64,000 bases of DNA from the NCBI GenBank assembly GCA_946406115.1, contig OX291553.1, positions 2,857,001-2,921,000 of the forward strand, given 5' to 3'. The notes under the pieces were generated by a model, which was given only the letters and a program-made list of their open reading frames with translations, was not told the DNA's origin and ran no database searches. The stretch is from Apoda limacodes. Taxonomy: Eukaryota > Arthropoda > Insecta > Lepidoptera > Limacodidae. Position numbers and translations under genes: made by a program. Positions 46,700-58,989 of this stretch are shown here, one piece after another. Each line of letters opens with the position of its first letter. Positions within the stretch are counted from its first letter, which is position 1.

Positions 46700-48796
46700 A
46701 AGTATGAGCACCACTGACATACACCATTGTTTACAAGAACACTTTTCTTTGCACCAAACAAACAAAAAAAAAACAATGAATTCACTAAAACAGTCCATGG
46801 CCGATACGAATTATTTTTGTTATTTTTTATCTTTATGTAATATCGAACAGTATAACTGTGTGTCTAATATAAATGTGGGAATGCTTGATGTGGTGCATAC
46901 GAGCACGGAGCTAAGTGGTCAAGTTAGTGTGCAACAGGTGGAAGATGGTGAGGAGTTGGTCGCTATAGATGGGCATCATCCACCTCTCGCTGTTTGTGTA
47001 GAGAATATAGCTTCTATAAGCATGCAACATTATTAGAACCTTCAAACATAGATAGATCTAAAGATTGGAACTATCGTATCGCAGACTTTTATATACTTTA
47101 TTGCTGTATACGAGATACTGATTGGAAGTATATTTATGAGTGCAGGAACGTTAATGACACTGTTAATCGGTTTGATAGTTTTCTTTACACTATATTTGAC
47201 CACTGTCTTTTACATAAGAAGCATAATCCCTGACATTCAAACGAAAGCAAAATGTCATCGTCGGTGGAAACAAACCGGGGATGCCAATTGGTTGGCTGAA
47301 TTTAGGCAACTTCGCTCAAAAATCAAATGCGATACACATAAAGCTCATAAACAATATGTTATGGATGTTTCTACCAATTTGAGAACTAAACCAGCGTTGT
47401 TTTGGCAATATGTCAACACCTTACGTAGTCGCGGCGGTGTCAAACCATTAGTAATACCACAGATTATATAATACTATACTAATACGAGGCGATAACGAGT
47501 ATCGGGGCCCCGAGGCAGCCAATGCTTTCGCAGCTTATTTTCAATCTGTTTTCTTATCCGATAAGCCTTCTCTCGACCCTACAGTAGCCAGCTCAAGTAC
47601 TTCCGCCTACTGTTGTCGCGTTTATATAAGTGTTATCACCGTTAATTATGTACGTCGCGCAGTCAAAAAGTTAAAGGCAAATGCCTCCCCAGGTCCTGAT
47701 GGTATACCTGCGTATGTTATCAGGGAATGTATAGACGAGATGATTGACCCTATTGTCTTCATTTTAAACCTGATTCTTAGTACCGGAGTCTATCCAACTA
47801 TATGGAAAATGTTAGTGTCACTCCTATTCCAAAATCTGGATCTAGAGTCATGGTTAAAAACTATCGACCTGTAGCTAACTTATCTGATTTAGCAAAATTA
47901 TTTGAGGTGGTCCTTCATACTGACTTACTACATCAATGTCAGCCTGACGTCACCGGTGCACAACATGCTTTTTTACCTAAACGATCTGTTGCCACTAATT
48001 TGATCGCGCTGGTCGACTTATTGTCGGTCGAAGTCGATGCAGGAAATCAGGTAGATAAGTCAAGATTCTAATTTAGGACCCTTCTTGTTTATTGTCCTGA
48101 TCAACGATCTCCCGGAAGTTGCCAAATATTCACAAGTATTGTTGTTTGCCGACGACGTAAAACTAGCTAAAGTAATAAAATCCTCTAGTGATTGCAAGTT
48201 GCTGCAAAACGATCTGGACGCGGTGTATAAGTGGAGCTTAGAAAACAAGTTAGAGTTTAATATCAGCAAATGCGAAAAGATGACGTACGGACGTACCGGC
48301 GGTCAAAAACTCCAATAGAGTTTCAGTATAGAATTGGAAGCCAGTCAATCATCGAAGTAGAAGAGGTTAGAGAACTAGGTATTTACTTTGACTCACACTT
48401 CACTTTCCGAACGCACGTACAGAAAGTAACTTCAGCTGCGTCTCAGCGGCTAGGTTTTGTGATACGCAATTCTTCGACTCTTTCTGTTGAACCACCTGCG
48501 CGCTATACTCAGCTCTAGTACGAAGACGAATTACGCACGGTCACCGGTCCCACGCGCGCACGCTCCATGCTCGCAGCAGCACCTCAGTGTGACCTGTTCG
48601 TGTCTGACACAGCAAATTTGTTGACTGAGTGCAAGAGTATGCTAGAAAGACGAATGTGAGATTAAGAAGTATATGTTTTTTGTTTTTGAAATGTATTTGT
48701 AAAATTATAAGTTATATTAAATATTAATAAGGTTTATAAACTGTTATACTGCAATTAATAATAAATAAATAAATAAAATAAAATAAAATAAAAAAA
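46700..48796 (+). pseudogene. Non-LTR retrotransposon ORF2 relic (Jockey/CR1 superfamily) with A-rich tail
   Basis: On +, the end of an endonuclease (DGHHPPLAVCV, 46966-47000; catalytic H-H region) is followed by the linker RRWKQTGDANWLAEFRQLR (47259-47316). RT motifs then appear across frames: ASPGPDGIPAYVI (about 47685), KNYRPVANLSDLAKLFE (47856-47906) and LLFADDVKLAKV with the FADD catalytic pair (48142-48177). The thumb motif EVRELGIYFDS comes next (48366-48400). Between GNQVDK (48050) and FIVLINDLPE (48090) the B/C motifs including the DxxKAFD region are deleted. The 3' UTR ends in (AATAAA)n at 48760-48796. The 5' part (ORF1, most of endonuclease) is missing. Inactive. Confidence 0.82.
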
Positions 48797-50490
48797 TGAT
48801 GAGTACATTTAATACAAGGATGGCAGATTTTCAGGCGGAACTTTATGGTAATGCAGCAGAGAAATTCAGAGCAGCAGAGAAATTCACTAATACTGCAACA
48901 TTTCTCACAATTTAAATCCTTTATCCTAGCATCACTGGCAAATCTTTACTCGCAAGTAGAACTATTAGCAAGAGAGCATGATAAGATGGATGGAGACGGA
49001 AAATTCTCCTGATGCATGGAGTTCCCAAAACCCAAAATGGGGACACAGTTCTTGTTGCAGTAAAAAATTTGGTTGACAAGTTGTAGTAGTGCGCAATACG
49101 TCATTCACTAATACTAATTTTCAATACATACCTGATACTTTTCTTTATACCTTGTATGTACCCTCCTTTATTTCATTGTAAATGTTCTATTATTTTTTTT
49201 TTAAGTCAAAATGAATTGTCAAATTTGCTTTGTTTTTTTTTTTTTTTTATTTTTTCTCTTTTTGTTCGTGAGGACAGGCTAACGTCTTAGGCCATGCTAC
49301 ACTACCATGCTTCCATGCTTTTTCTAAAACAAATTGCTCGCAAATAAATTATTTAAATTTAAAAATTAATTTTGTTACTAATGTAACTATGTTTCTTATC
49401 TTAACAGACAGCTAACAACTAGAGTTGTAGATATTGTGACTATTTTTTTTTATTATTTTTTGTTTTTTTTTATTTTAATTATTTCATTTCATTATATTTA
49501 TTTTTATCAGTATATATTATGATAATAATTTATATCCTTTACATCTTCGGACGGATTGGGCACAGATGACAGTTTTTATAGTACTTTCCCTTCTCTCAGC
49601 ACAAACTTAACTTCAACCTTCTCAGATTCTCTGAAAAACTTTAACGTCATACACATAAATGCACAAAGTATTTCTGCTCATTATCCTGATATGATTTTGA
49701 TAATAAAAATATACACGCTTTGTTGAAACCTTGTTTAGCATTAATATCATATTCATTACCCGGTCTTCACCTTATACGTAACGACCGCACTGATAAAGGG
49801 GGTGGATGGGTGGCAATTTACCTTCGTTCCCATTTTCCTTACTCGTTGTAAATATGTCTACCCAAAACTCCACTTCTGTTACACATTTTTGTTAAAATAT
49901 CACTATCTCATACAAAAATTCTGCAGTCCATCACTTGTCAAATATTTCTCTTCTTTCGAAACTCTTTTTGAAAATGTAACTCCTATTTATAGTCCTACCA
50001 TAGTTATGGGAGATTTTAATACGTGTCTCTTGAAGAATGATACTTGTGCGTCTTAGCTTAAGACAGTTGTAGATGCATGTAACTTACATTTGCTACCCCT
50101 AAACGCAACCCATTTTTTTCCTAAGTGATTGCCTTCTTTCTTGGATCTTGTCATAGTTTCGTGTGCAGACCAAGTTTATAAACATGGTCAGTGTGCTGTT
50201 AAAACTTTATTGTATCAAATCGTGATACGCAAAAGCGATTTACCTTTCCTATACGCCCTCCCAAAAAAAAAGTCAAGAGTACTTGTGCAACGCATCTTTG
50301 GTGCAATAGATGTGAATAAGTTACGTGGCACATAACATTGATGCTCTCTAGTAGTGGATGCGCCTACGGTAGATGCATAAATTGCTATGCTTAACTAACT
50401 TTTAATTGAGCTATAGACGTTCACGCGTCTATTTGTCCAGTAAAAATAAAACATCTTCCAGCATCATGGCTTGGTGAAAAAAAAAAAAGA
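48797..50490 (+). pseudogene. Non-LTR element, ORF1 end and endonuclease (left half of a split copy)
   Basis: 48797-49085 reads as the end of an ORF1 (RRKILLMHGVPKTQNGDTV, across frames). 49620-49850 opens ORF2 with FNVIHINAQSISAHYPDMI and GYxL...IRNDRTDKGGGWVAIYLR, an APE-type endonuclease. About 49990 gives IVMGDFN (catalytic GDFN), and about 50125 LDLVIV. 50440-50480 gives CPVKIKHLPASWL, the usual linker before RT. There the element is cut by an A-rich junction at about 50490. The sequence resumes at 57024 with the next part of ORF2. T-rich tracts at 49190-49260 and 49440-49500 are later expansions. Inactive. Confidence 0.72.
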
Positions 50491-52398
50491 AAAAATAGCC
50501 TTTATTCTGTCACAAACATACATTATATAGATTATATATATATATCAATTATTATTTATTTTATTAAATAAATATGATTAAATCAATCATCAAACATACT
50601 TAAAATTTCAATTTTTAATTTAAATATTTAATTATAATTTTATTTATTTATTTATTAATTATATATTTCTTAAATTTATTTATTCATTTGCATGCATTAT
50701 TATTTTTACTTTTACTTTAATTTGTGACAGTCGCCTCTTTGGCGTAGGCTTCTCCCAATTAGGTATTTCATTACTAAAACAAAAAACCGACTCCACGTTG
50801 ACCATGTGTGATATAGAACATAATCCAGGTATTCTTCTTTTTCTTCACCTTTCCTTCTAATTTCACAGAGACCAATTATATCCCATTTTAGTTCTCGTAT
50901 TGCGTAGTTTAGCTCAACAATTCTTGAGTCTGATCTTAACGTATTAACTTTTAAGCTTATAACTTGATGTGTCTCTCTTTTTATTTTTTATAATTTTTAT
51001 TAATTATTTAATTTTTAATTGGGGGGCGATAGTCTCGATCCACAACTGTAGTTCCGGGGACTAGCCGGCCTAGAGGATGCTGTGAGAGGGGTGCTAATTG
51101 CTATTCTGAATCTTCATACTCGTTCCTTTTGTTATTACGAGATGTAGGATTGTGCATGTATTTTAAGATATTGTTAGTTTTGTTTTTCTTACGGGATTGA
51201 AAAATCACATTGTTTTCTTTACCCTCTGTACTTTGTTGGTGTGAGTTTTCTAGTGACTCAGATAAATCCCGTTTCTGTGTTATTTTTATCCTATTTTCGT
51301 CCTCCTTTAATACTATTATCTTATCGTAGCGTAGAACGACTTTCTCTCCCTGTTCGCGTCTTCTTTTTATTTCTTCTTGAAGCTGCTTTCATTTATAAAG
51401 GACACTTTGAGTGAAATATTTTTTTACATATAAATTAATTTCTTTAAGTAGTTTATTTTTCTCCAAAATCTCAATTTTACGCCCTACGGTAGTTAGTGTA
51501 AGAGTTACAGGTCTAGGTTTTTCTTTCTTCTTACCAAGACGTTTTACATTTTCTATCTCGTTTCTTTGTCAATTAATTTACATTACTTTATTTATGATAT
51601 TTAATATATTTTCTGCTAATTCGTTGTAGCTTTTTTCTTTCTCTTCCATTCCAAAGAAAATAATATTTTTTACCTTTGTCTGATGCTCTAAGCTTTCAAT
51701 TGTTTTTTGTTGCTGTTCTACTTGTTTTTCTAAGTTTTTTGTTCTATTTTCGAGTATTTTAAATTTTTTATCAATATTTTCATTAATGTTTGTGGTTATA
51801 CTGTGCTCCAAGCTTTTTATATCTCTCTTTTGTTCAGCTAAATCCTGTTGGATTATCTCTATTATCTTTTGAATAATTGCCATTTTGTGTGCTGCCCTCT
51901 ATAGTCGAGTAGCGTAATGATATTAGGGTTCAGTTCCGTGCCGCACACTTGGGCGCTGTTATAGTTATTTCAGTACTCTTGAGATAGATGGCGCTTACAT
52001 ACTCTATCCACGTCTTTAAATTTTTGATGACTAATTGTTTGGAATAGGTTATAAACTTCGAAACTTAATTTGACTTCATCCCATTAAAATTATCTTGATA
52101 ATAACACTGACTGACCTCTTTTGATTTACTAGATGTTGTTATTGATGGATAAATCTTTCTTGATACTTCCTTTTTTATCTTCGTTTGTTGTGACTTTTAT
52201 TCTTGTATTTTCTTCTTAAATGTTACAGTATATCTCGTAGATAACAATTCCTCCACGTAACTAGTCTTTGTACTTCTTGAAACACTGATTTTTTTTTAAT
52301 AACGATCACACAATTTCTTTTTATTTTGATTAAATACACAGAGACGATGTACACATGAGCACAGCAGCGCCGCCACAAAATCTTAATGGTTTGCCATT
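50491..52398 (-). pseudogene. RTE-like LINE: coiled-coil ORF1 and start of endonuclease
   Basis: On -, ATG at 51883 starts MAIIQKIIEIIQQDLAEQ, a coiled-coil region (about residues 20-70, LEKQVEQQQKTIESLEHQ), then IIFFGMEEKEKSYNELAE. After a stop/frame change at about 51575 it continues NVKRLGKKKEKPRPVTLT and LQEEIKRRREQGEKVVLRYD to about 51180: an RRM-like ORF1 typical of RTE-type elements in insects. ORF2 then opens at about 50960 with VNTLRSDSRIVELNYAIREL then KWDIIGLCEIRRKGEE, the start of an endonuclease. The rest is missing, and the 3' side (50491-50740) is AT-rich. It lies inside the split + strand element, so it inserted later than that one. Extent on the right up to the copia edge (52398) is assumed. 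Confidence 0.7.
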
Positions 52399-52588
52399 TG
52401 TAGACGGGGGACAATTAAATGACACCAAATTAAGTCTGTTTAAGGAAGTTTTATTTGCTTCTTATTAGTTACACGTAGCACACCATTTTTTTTTAGAACA
52501 GATTAGCTATACCAATTTTTACCATAGAATATAAAACTGGCCGACACCATAGATAACGGGCAACATTCACTTTAATATTATTACAACA
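52399..52588 (-). repeat. copia 3' LTR
   Basis: TGTAGACGGGGGACAATTAA at one end and TATTATTACAACA at the other, read on +. 190 bp. Differs from its partner by single-base changes (for example CTATACCAA against CTATACTAA) and by an indel in a T-run. Confidence 0.95.
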
Positions 52589-52598
52589 CCCTCCCTTT
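52589..52598 (-). other. copia polypurine tract
   Basis: On - AAAGGGAGGG lies directly before the 3' LTR. This is the place and composition of the primer for plus-strand DNA synthesis. Confidence 0.85.
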
Positions 52599-52814
52599 AT
52601 ATTAAAATCAATTTACTCTGAATGACTTAAACTGTTACAAACTTTAAATGCATTCAAAAAACCAAAAAAAAATTTCAACCTCTGAACTTACTTATTATTA
52701 ATAACTAATTAAATTAAAACAAAATTGTTCACAACCTTTGAACTTTTAGGCCTAAGCCACACGTGACATAATACCTAATACCTATGACATACTAATACCT
52801 ACCTAATTATTTTG

Positions 52815-55800
52815 ATATATAAAAAACATCTAACATTTTTCTAAATTTTTGAAACTTGACTCTACCAAGGGACTTTGTAAATAAATCCGCCACTTGTTTA
52901 TGAGTAGTAACATGTTTTAACTGAATTTTATTTTCAGAGACCTTTTATCTAACAAAAAATATTTTAATATCTACATGTTTTAATTTATGGTGGAACTGTG
53001 GGTTCTTACTTAAGCTAATTACAGACGTGTTATCTTCGAATAATGTAACTGCAGTGCTAGAACCCGACAGAGAAAATAATAGATTATTTAGCCAACATGC
53101 CTCACTTGTGGCTATACTTAGTGCAACAAATTCAGATTCAGTGGATGACAGGGATACTGTAGATTGTTTTTTGCATATCCCAGACACACTACACCCATAT
53201 ACTTTAAAAACAAAACCACTAGTTGACTTTCTGTCACCTCTGTCACCAGCCCAATCTGAATCAACATATCCTACTATAACATCATTACAATTATTATTAA
53301 ATACCAGGCTTATGTCAATAGTACCTTTTACATACCGCAAAACACGCTTTAAAGCATTCCATAAGTCAAGAATAGCACAAGACTGGTATCTGCTTAGTAC
53401 ACTTATTGCTAAACACAAATCAGGCCTTGAACACAACATAGCATACATGAGCGAACCTATAACTTTTCTACATTTAGTCTCAATCTCTTGGCTTTCTGAC
53501 TTTTCTCTCTTTAGTACGCTATGGTCATAATTCTCATCCATTGGGGTCAAGACCGGATTGCAATCAGACATATTACACTTAATCAACACATTTGTAAGGT
53601 AAGTACACTGGTTTAATATTATTTTTCCCTCCCTCAAATTTTGCTTAATATGCATTTCTATGTAATGGCAAATCAATCCTAAATCGTTCATTTTAAAATG
53701 AGAACCTAATAACTCTTTTACACTCTCTATTTCCTGTTCTACATTTGAAGTTAAAAGTAAGTCATCAATATATAACAGCAAGTATGTTTTGGTATTACAA
53801 TTTATCTTGGTGTATAAACAGTATTCATAATCACATCTAATAAAATTTAATTTAGTCATAACATCATGAAACTTTTTATTCCAGTTTTTAGGAGAGTCCT
53901 TTAACCATACAATGCTTTCCTTAGTTTTAACACACTATTAGTTTTATCACAATTATATTCCTGCGGTACTTTGATATACACTTCATCTACTATATCCCCA
54001 TACAAAAAAGCGCTACAAACTTCTAATTGATGGATAGGCAATTTGTTTTTATTGCAAAATGCTAAAAAAACTCTTACAGAAGTTAACCTAGCAACAGGAC
54101 TATAAATTTCTGATAAAGTTAAATTTGTTGGAAGCCTTTGGCTACCAACCTAGCTTTGTAAGAGTCAACTTCACCTTGCTCATCCCTTTTTCTACGGAAC
54201 ACCCACTTTGTATTTATCACGTTGCAGTTCTCTGGCTTTCTTACACACTCCCAAGTATTATTATTATCAAGAGCATGTAGTTCTCTCTCAATGGCTTCTC
54301 TCCAATTTTCAGCATTCGCACTAGAAGCAGCTTCATCGTAAGTACATGGATCATCATTTTCTACTATAGTGTTTAAGCCTAGCTCATAGTTCTTCAAATA
54401 ACTTGGTTGCTGTAAATTTTGCCTCGGTCTTAATTTATGTCCACCACACTCATTTTGGATTACCGCAGGCTCAATACTTTCAGTTTCTTCTGTTTCAGAC
54501 TCCCCTTTCTCACTTTCATTTTCTAAATTATTAATGTCTTCGCACACATATTCAGAAGAAACATTATCATTGTTGTTGTTAATTATTATTTCACGATTTA
54601 ACCCCTGTGTTGGCAAAAAAATAACACCCCGGTGCACCTCTATTTTATTACTAGCATTAATAAAAACTCTGTAGCCTTTTACTTCTGTATCATAGCCCAT
54701 AAATAAACCCATTTTATTTTTAGGATCTAGCTTCAGTCTTTTTGATTTAGGTACAAGTATGGAAACACGAGTACCAAACACCTTAAAGTCACTCACAGGC
54801 AGATTTTTTTTATAAAAAGCTTCATATTAAGGTGTTTTTCCTTTAACTGGACTAGGACCAGATCGAATAAGAACATACACTGCAGTATTTATGGCTTCTG
54901 CCCAAAAATGCTTTTGCATAACAGTCATCATGGAACGAGCAGCTTCCACCGAGGTGTGCATTTCCCTTTCTGCTCTTCCGTTCTGTTGTGGTGTGTATAC
55001 AACACTTCTCTGATGTACAATGCCTTTGGCATCCAGTCTGGCATTTAACTCTGAATTGACAAACCCCAAACCGTTGTCTGATCTCAATACTTTTAGTTTA
55101 GCACCAGTTTCTCTTTCAGCCTTAACAATATAACTTGTTATCAAAGATGTCACTTCAGATTCATTCTTAATAAAGAAAACTTTTAGAAAACCAGAAAAAT
55201 CATCCTTTAACAGCTAAAAATTGGCCCGCACAAGTCCGTATGCACCAACTCTAACACCTCAGAGGCCCTGTTTACACTACTTGGAAAGGGCAGTTGGTGC
55301 TGCTTACCTGCCAAACATTGCTCACACACTTTATAGTCATTAATATAATTAATACCTTTTTGTTTTAAATAATTTTTAACATACTGAATGTTCTGATGAC
55401 ACAAAATTTTATGCCAAACACTCAACTTTTCTGTTTTCCTGGACACATTGAGCAAATTCATTTGTGTCAGAAATGTCAAAATACTTTTCATTTTTCTTTT
55501 GTCACTTGATGTGCAAAGTGGGTGCGGTCCATTTGAAAATTTTGCTGTGATTTTTGTAAGTTCTATTTTAGTATTTTTTTTGAAAACAACATATGGTAAA
55601 GTTTGTTGACACGTTTTGCAATTGCACGAACTTCACTCAACTTCAATCTTGATTTACAAACTCACATTTTTCTTTGTCTGACACTAGATTAAAACCTTTG
55701 TCTAATACAGTCCCCACAGAAAAAAGATTAAACTTCAATTCAGACACAAGAAAAACATTATTCAAAAATGTTTTTATGAACATATGACCATTCAATGCAT

Positions 55801-56040
55801 ACACCTCAACAATTCCACGGCCTAACACATCCAACAACTTTCCATCGCCGACAGTAACATAACTCAAGCTCTGGTTTTCGTCAAAACTTTTAAATAGGTG
55901 TTTATCACCACACATATGTTCAGTAGCACCTGTATCCATTAACCACGACTCATCATCAAAACTCTGCTCACCACTCGTACACATAAAAGCATTTACCTCC
56001 GCATTGCTATTATTGTTTTTTTTCTTTTGACTTCAGTGCT
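52815..56040 (-). pseudogene. copia pol: protease, integrase, RT, RNase H (broken)
   Basis: On -: protease WLMDTGATEHM (catalytic DTG, about 55940). Then the gag-pre-integrase/zinc part with WHKILCHQN and CEQCLAGKQH (about 55415-55320), followed by the integrase core: VHTDLCGP (first D, about 55225), LRSDNGLGFVN (second D, about 55085) and QQNGRAERE (E, about 54985). A chromo-like tail RVSILVPKSKRLKLDPK (54765) and an acidic linker precede the RT start NTWECVRKPENC and NTKWVFRRKRDEQGEVDSYK (about 54250-54160). The RT catalytic box is LLYIDDLLLTS (53770), and RNase H has YVDSDWAGDRGDRKSTSGF (about 53235). Frame breaks occur at about 55630, 55200, 54815, 54118-53860 and a stop at 52945, so no single polyprotein can be made. 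The catalytic residues that can be seen are all conserved, so decay is recent. Confidence 0.9.
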
Positions 56041-56064
56041 TTACAATCTGCTAGGAGGTAACCT

Positions 56065-56736
56065 TTATTTTTTCTTACTTTTGCAAACCCTTGCCAGATG
56101 ACCTATTTTGCCACAATTGTAGCATTTTCTTTGCTCTTTACTTAAACTTGTCACTGCGATTGCTTCTCCTTCAAAAGGGTCATATCGTTCTTTCTCTATA
56201 AGCAGCCTTGACACCAATTCCTCTATGCTTTGGTTTTGTAATGGGACAGACTCCCATGCAGAGCGGAAATGTTTATATTTCTCAGGCAGAGACAATATCA
56301 CCTTAGTTATGATCATTTTATCAGAAATAGGCTCTCCAGCTTGTTTCAATTTTACTCTAATTTGGACATAAATTTGGAAATATTATCTTCTTTAAATTCA
56401 AAGAAAATAATTTCTGTTACAAAAGGTGAATACTAACTACTGATTCCTTCTCATAAACTGATTTTAGCTTAGACCACATAGCCGCAGAAGTGGTACACGA
56501 TAGTAAATGAGTGAGTGGCCCGGCGTCAATTCGTGTGACAATCAGTTCCTGGGCTTTGGCATCTTTTAAAGTCCAATCTTTCTAATGGCATCTTCCACTG
56601 TCGGTTGACTTTCAGCACCACTGACAATATCGTAGTACCCTCGACCCTTGAGAATAATTTCAAATTGGAACTACCACACTGCCCAGTTCTCTCCTCCAGA
56701 CAGTTTGAAACCGGTCGGATTTGCTGGTTGCTCCAT
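56065..56736 (-). pseudogene. copia gag (broken)
   Basis: On -, ATG at 56736 starts MEQPANPTGFKLSGGENWAV. An early stop (WAVW-stop) at about 56675, a frame break at about 56585 and further stops at about 56415 and 56360 interrupt it. The continuing sequence reads TRIDAGPLTHLLSCTTSAAM and VYEKESVV, then ILSLPEKYKHFRSAWESVPL. It ends with one CCHC zinc knuckle CYNCGKIGHLARVC (about 56110-56069) and SKKK-stop at 56065. Gag would form the particle and package RNA. pol follows in the same direction after about 80 bases. Confidence 0.88.
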
Positions 56737-56820
56737 GGCGTCGCCTACATGCCTTACAAAAATCGAAGCCGCAAATCTTACAAAAAAACTTTGCCGCACC
56801 CTGAAAACAGGCTTATAGGA

Positions 56821-56834
56821 CTGGGCCCATAACC
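56821..56834 (-). other. copia primer binding site (initiator tRNA-Met, internal)
   Basis: Directly inside the 5' LTR, + strand CTGGGCCCATAACC is identical to the anticodon stem-loop of insect initiator tRNA-Met (CAT anticodon included), so the - strand RNA would pair with an internal tRNA fragment. Priming by a half tRNA-iMet is known for Drosophila copia. Confidence 0.88.
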
Positions 56835-57023
56835 TGTAGACGGGGGACAATTAAATGACACCAAATTAATTCTGTTTAAGAAAGTTTTATTTGCTTCTTA
56901 TTAGTTACACGTAGCACACCATTTTTTACACAACAGATTAGCTATACTAATTTTTACCATAGAGTATAAAACTGGCCGACACCATAGATAACGGGCAACA
57001 TTCACTTTAATATTATTACAACA
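56835..57023 (-). repeat. copia 5' LTR
   Basis: 189 bp, partner of 52399-52588. On - it begins TGTTGTAATAATATTAAAGT and contains a TATA-like TTTTATACT about 60 bases in, a likely core promoter. Confidence 0.95.
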
Positions 57024-57600
57024 CCATTAAATTGAAGAGAGAAAACGGTGATTCAGCTAAATTCTGGAAATTTATTAGGAGTTGGAAAATCAAATCATTT
57101 TACAACTTCGCATGATGCATTTAATCAACACTTTTCTTCATCTGTTGCCTTTAATGGTTACTAAAAAAGTACTACGCTAAATTATCTTTCACCACAACCA
57201 ACTCCTTTTTTTTCCATTCGTCTTTAGTCATTTTACAAATTGTGATGTTAAGAAAAACATACTTGCGATTTCTTCAAAGTTCCGTGGGAAGTTATCATAT
57301 AAGTTGTACTACGAGTATGATCAATTATGTCCTTCAAGTGCCTCTAATTACTTGCTTAGATTTCCCCTACATTAATCCACAGCATTTCGAGAAAGCTTTA
57401 GATTTGCAGCCACAAAATGTTGGATCGACTTTACTCCCCCTATTCTTGAGCTAACTCTTGCTACAACATTTAAACGCAAGTATAAAACGTACTTGTTTCA
57501 CTAACAAAAAGTCTGTGCATAATTAGGTAAAATTTATTAACCAGTTGTGGTGCTATGTCTTACACAGTGAACATTATGTGTTTATATTATTTTTTTTTAA
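57024..57600 (+). pseudogene. Right half of the split non-LTR element (ORF2 middle and 3' end)
   Basis: Starts at the copia target duplication and reads across frames IKLKRENGDSAKFWKFIRSW, the segment that normally follows the endonuclease linker seen at 50.44-50.48 kb. It then has LPLITCLDFPYINPQHF-like text and TFKRKYKTYLFH near 57470, a C-terminal motif. The RT core is missing, an internal deletion older than or separate from the nested insertions. Strand and order agree with the 48.8-50.5 kb half. Confidence 0.6.
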
Positions 57601-58134
57601 ATAAATACACTGTATGTTATATACTAAATATATAATAATGGGTCATAAATCTGCTGCAACTTAAATATATTATCAATTAAAATTTCTGCAAGTTCATAAG
57701 TGCTTTAATATTTTTCATTTTATTTTTTGTAAGTAGGTATCAATAAGTTAAGTATTCCTTTTGATTGTTAAATTAGTTATATCATAATATTTTTCAAGAT
57801 ATTTTAAACTGTTTGTTTTACTTTTCCTGCTAAGCGTCGCTGACAGTCTGGTCTTTTTTTTGGAGTTTAGAGTTGGGTTCTGACTAAAAATCCTTGCCGT
57901 AGGTTTCTTCGACAAATGCTGAGTCATTGACCCATGACCAGTTTTTGACAATTTCCAATTGCTAATAAAGTTAATTTTATTTTATTAATTATTTTTTATT
58001 TAGTGTAAATGATTGAAATATTTTTTTTGTGTATTTATTTTATATTGTATAGTCAACTAGCAACAATAAACTTATTTTGCTTCTTCTTCTTCAAATTTGA
58101 TCACATTTCTGAGTTCCGATCAAAGATCAAGTGA
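57601..58134. other. AT-rich, no gene seen
   Basis: Probably 3' UTR remains of the neighbouring LINE plus simple A/T sequence. No domain, no array. Confidence 0.45.
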
Positions 58135-58400
58135 CTTCCAATTCCTCTTCGCAGGAATACTTATATTTTATTTCTTCTGTACAACATTCTGTTCAATTCG
58201 TCAACAGCTCGTTATCTCAAACAACAATTTCAATTCCATGGTTCTCCAATAACTCAAGATTTTACTAATTTATTATTAATTAACATATCACTTGCACTCA
58301 TACGGCAACTCTTTTGATGTAAAAGCAACCAGACTGTGGAACGCAGATACGACAAGCTCAATCATTAATTATTTTCAAAAAACTTACATTTTCACATATT
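58135..58400 (+). pseudogene. LINE ORF2 C-terminal scrap
   Basis: Across frames on +, NSFDVKATRLWNADTTSSII (about 58308-58368) resembles the extreme C-terminus of CR1/Jockey-type ORF2 (R-x-x-x-LWN-LP-x-x-I). Short and frame-broken; not further classifiable. Confidence 0.5.
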
Positions 58401-58619
58401 TTTAAATCTTAAGCTGTATAATGTATTTATGTATTTGTATATATTATTTTATTTATTTTTATTGGAATATAACATAAAATATAGGAAATAAAATATAGGA
58501 AATTTATGTATGTATATGTATCTATATATTAAATATCCCTATTATTTCTTTTTTATTTTTTACATACTTATTTTACATTAATATCTTATGTATGTATCTT
58601 ATATATCTTGTCCTTTTTT

Positions 58620-58912
58620 ACAACAAAATTTTCCCTGCAGAAGTATGTAAACTGAATTTAAATTTTGTAAAACAGAAACTTGTCAAAAAAGCTTACTATT
58701 CAATTAAAGACTTGTACCAATCGTTATAATTAAAATTGAAAAGAGCGACAGCTGGAAAGTTTCTTTCGCCGTTTCTTCTCCCCAGAACGCCATCTTGATT
58801 CCGAAACGGTAGTAGTTTATGAATTCCTTGCATATTATACTGACGTCAAAAAAGTGATATTGTATCCTATTTTTGAGAAATAAACTATTTGAATTTGAAT
58901 TTGGAAATTTTG
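58620..58912 (+). mobile_element. LINE 3' end with ATTTGAA tail
   Basis: FPAEVCKLNLNFVKQKLVKK then AYYSIKDLY ends an ORF2. The 3' UTR follows with TGGAAAGTTTCTTTCGCCGT, TTCTTCTCCCCAGAACGCCA and TCTTGATTCCGAAACGGTAG, ending AATAAACTATTTGAATTTG plus AATTTG. This UTR order is familiar from abundant moth LINEs. The tail repeat ATTTGA is the usual end of that family. Confidence 0.75.
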
Positions 58913-58989
58913 TAATTATAATTTTTTAAGTCTCGTACTTGCACATCTTGCACACCTTACTCAATTTCCTTCTTTTCATAATGTCTCTA

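Larger units (their letters stand above)
52399..57023 (-). mobile_element. Full-length Ty1/copia retrotransposon with LTRs and target duplication
   Basis: LTRs of 190 bp (52399-52588) and 189 bp (56835-57023) have TG...CA ends and differ at about seven sites. The 5 bases outside both are CCATT (52394-52398 and 57024-57028), a target site duplication that proves these are the true ends. Reading on -: 5' LTR, primer binding site, gag with one zinc knuckle, protease, integrase, RT, RNase H, polypurine tract, 3' LTR. Having integrase before RT is diagnostic for copia. The coding region is interrupted by stops and frameshifts, so it is not autonomous, although the LTRs indicate moderate age. It sits in a region already occupied by two LINEs. 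Confidence 0.95.

Noticed and set aside
53027..53530. 167-codon frame on +
   Set aside because: Shadow of the copia RT/RNase H gene on the other strand.
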